Shown here: piece after piece, positions 63,537-64,000 of the stretch
Layout of the letters: each line of letters begins with the position of its first letter
Position numbering within the stretch: the first letter of the stretch is position 1
From: Paramecium octaurelia
Lineage: Eukaryota > Ciliophora > Oligohymenophorea > Peniculida > Parameciidae
Reading direction: 5' to 3'
Assembly: GCA_905182995.1 (NCBI GenBank)
Contig: CAJJDP010000089.1
Location: 1 to 64,000 of the forward strand
DNA length: 64,000 nucleotides
Made by a program: the position numbers and the translations under genes
Notes under the pieces: model-generated
Database searches by the model: none
Seen by the model: only the letters and a program-made list of their open reading frames with translations
Told to the model about the DNA's origin: nothing

Positions 63537-64000
63537 TCATTTGTAAAAATTAAACTCTTTCTCAGTTTTCCTAACTACAATTTTGTAGGCTTTATCGAAG
63601 TCCTTCTGTATGACAACATACCTGTTCTTTCTTACAGCCTGCATTCCAGCTTCTTGACAGATGGCAGCAATGTCCGCATTACTAATCTTATCAGGTCTAT
63701 TGATGAAGGCTTCCAAATCAACTTCCTCCGACAAATTCATTTTTGAAGTGACAGTTTAGAATATCAATCTCTTTTATCTTCTGTCGGGAAGAGGGAATTC
63801 AATTTTCCTATCAAGACGACTAAAATGCATAGTGAAATAAAGCTTACCCAGGTCTGAGGAGTGCTGGATCAAGAGTGTCAGGTCTATTAGTAGCCATAAT
63901 CACTTTGACATTTGTACTTTAATCGAAACCGTCCATTTGATTGAGTAATTCAATAAGAATTCTTTAGACTTCTCTATCAGCTCCTGTTTGGGCATCAAAA
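63537..64000 (-). CDS. RPT3: 26S proteasome regulatory ATPase RPT3 (PSMC4), C-terminal part
   Basis: AAA+ ATPase subunit of the 19S proteasome base that unfolds ubiquitinated proteins. The visible part, cut by the window edge, is nearly identical to other eukaryotic RPT3: [39 protein letters not shown] (sensor 1 and arginine fingers), [20 protein letters not shown], then [20 protein letters not shown] and the C-terminal HbYX-like end EFNFYK, which docks into the 20S pocket. One 28-nt intron at 63820-63847 splits the codon for glycine in RPGRLDR. TGA at 63537-63539. The Walker A and B part lies outside the window. Confidence 0.95.

Noticed and set aside
1..64000. TGA as a sense codon (tryptophan) in this genome
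   Set aside because: Every intact gene ends at a TGA at the family's normal length and uses TGG for tryptophan; in-frame TGAs cluster in genes that also carry frameshifts.
1..64000. CRISPR arrays, prokaryotic operons, riboswitches, insertion sequences
   Set aside because: The genome is a ciliate's; no spaced repeats, transposase motifs or Shine-Dalgarno-led gene sets were seen.

Overview
The window is macronuclear-type DNA of a ciliate, most likely Paramecium or a close relative. Long reading frames run through TAA and TAG (read as glutamine) and end only at TGA. Spliceosomal introns are tiny (22-30 nt, GTA...TAG/AAG), and removing them restores the frame exactly in gene after gene. Intergenic gaps are short and AT-rich. 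One defective gene encodes the CxW cysteine repeats of Paramecium surface antigens. All CDS coordinates below are genomic spans that include introns, and all translations use TGA as the only stop.

Left part (1 to about 17.2 kb): a partial gene with unusual codon use, then mostly decayed DNA. A broken surface-antigen gene (PSA plus DUF4215 repeats) lies on the minus strand at 2.4-9.0 kb, and a second broken cysteine-rich DUF4215 gene on the plus strand at 10.4-14.6 kb. A tRNA-Pro-like sequence and a 56-codon ORF sit between them. This part holds three assembly gaps, each flanked by about 1.4 kb copied on both sides of the Ns; these are probably unmerged contig ends, so the real locus is about 4.3 kb shorter.

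Middle (17.2-46.7 kb): a head-to-tail array of three intronless genes (a zinc/GTPase protein, a P-loop protein with a myristoylation-type start, and a paralogue of the second that lacks the P-loop); a coiled-coil protein; a terminal nucleotidyltransferase; a long coiled-coil protein; a 1,314-residue protein with about 17 tandem lysine/glutamate repeats; a RING-finger protein; a decayed IFT56 (TTC26) copy; a cyclic-nucleotide-binding protein; a single-pass membrane protein; an ARL8 GTPase; an FKBP/AIP-type TPR protein; a disrupted ORF; and an ORF that may join two proteins.

Right part (46.7-64 kb): a 13-kb inner-arm axonemal dynein heavy chain, two small ORFs, a poly-Q pseudokinase, a small unknown protein and the 3' end of the proteasome ATPase RPT3. 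The right two thirds is a dense set of housekeeping and ciliary genes. No operons, CRISPR arrays or intact transposons were seen.
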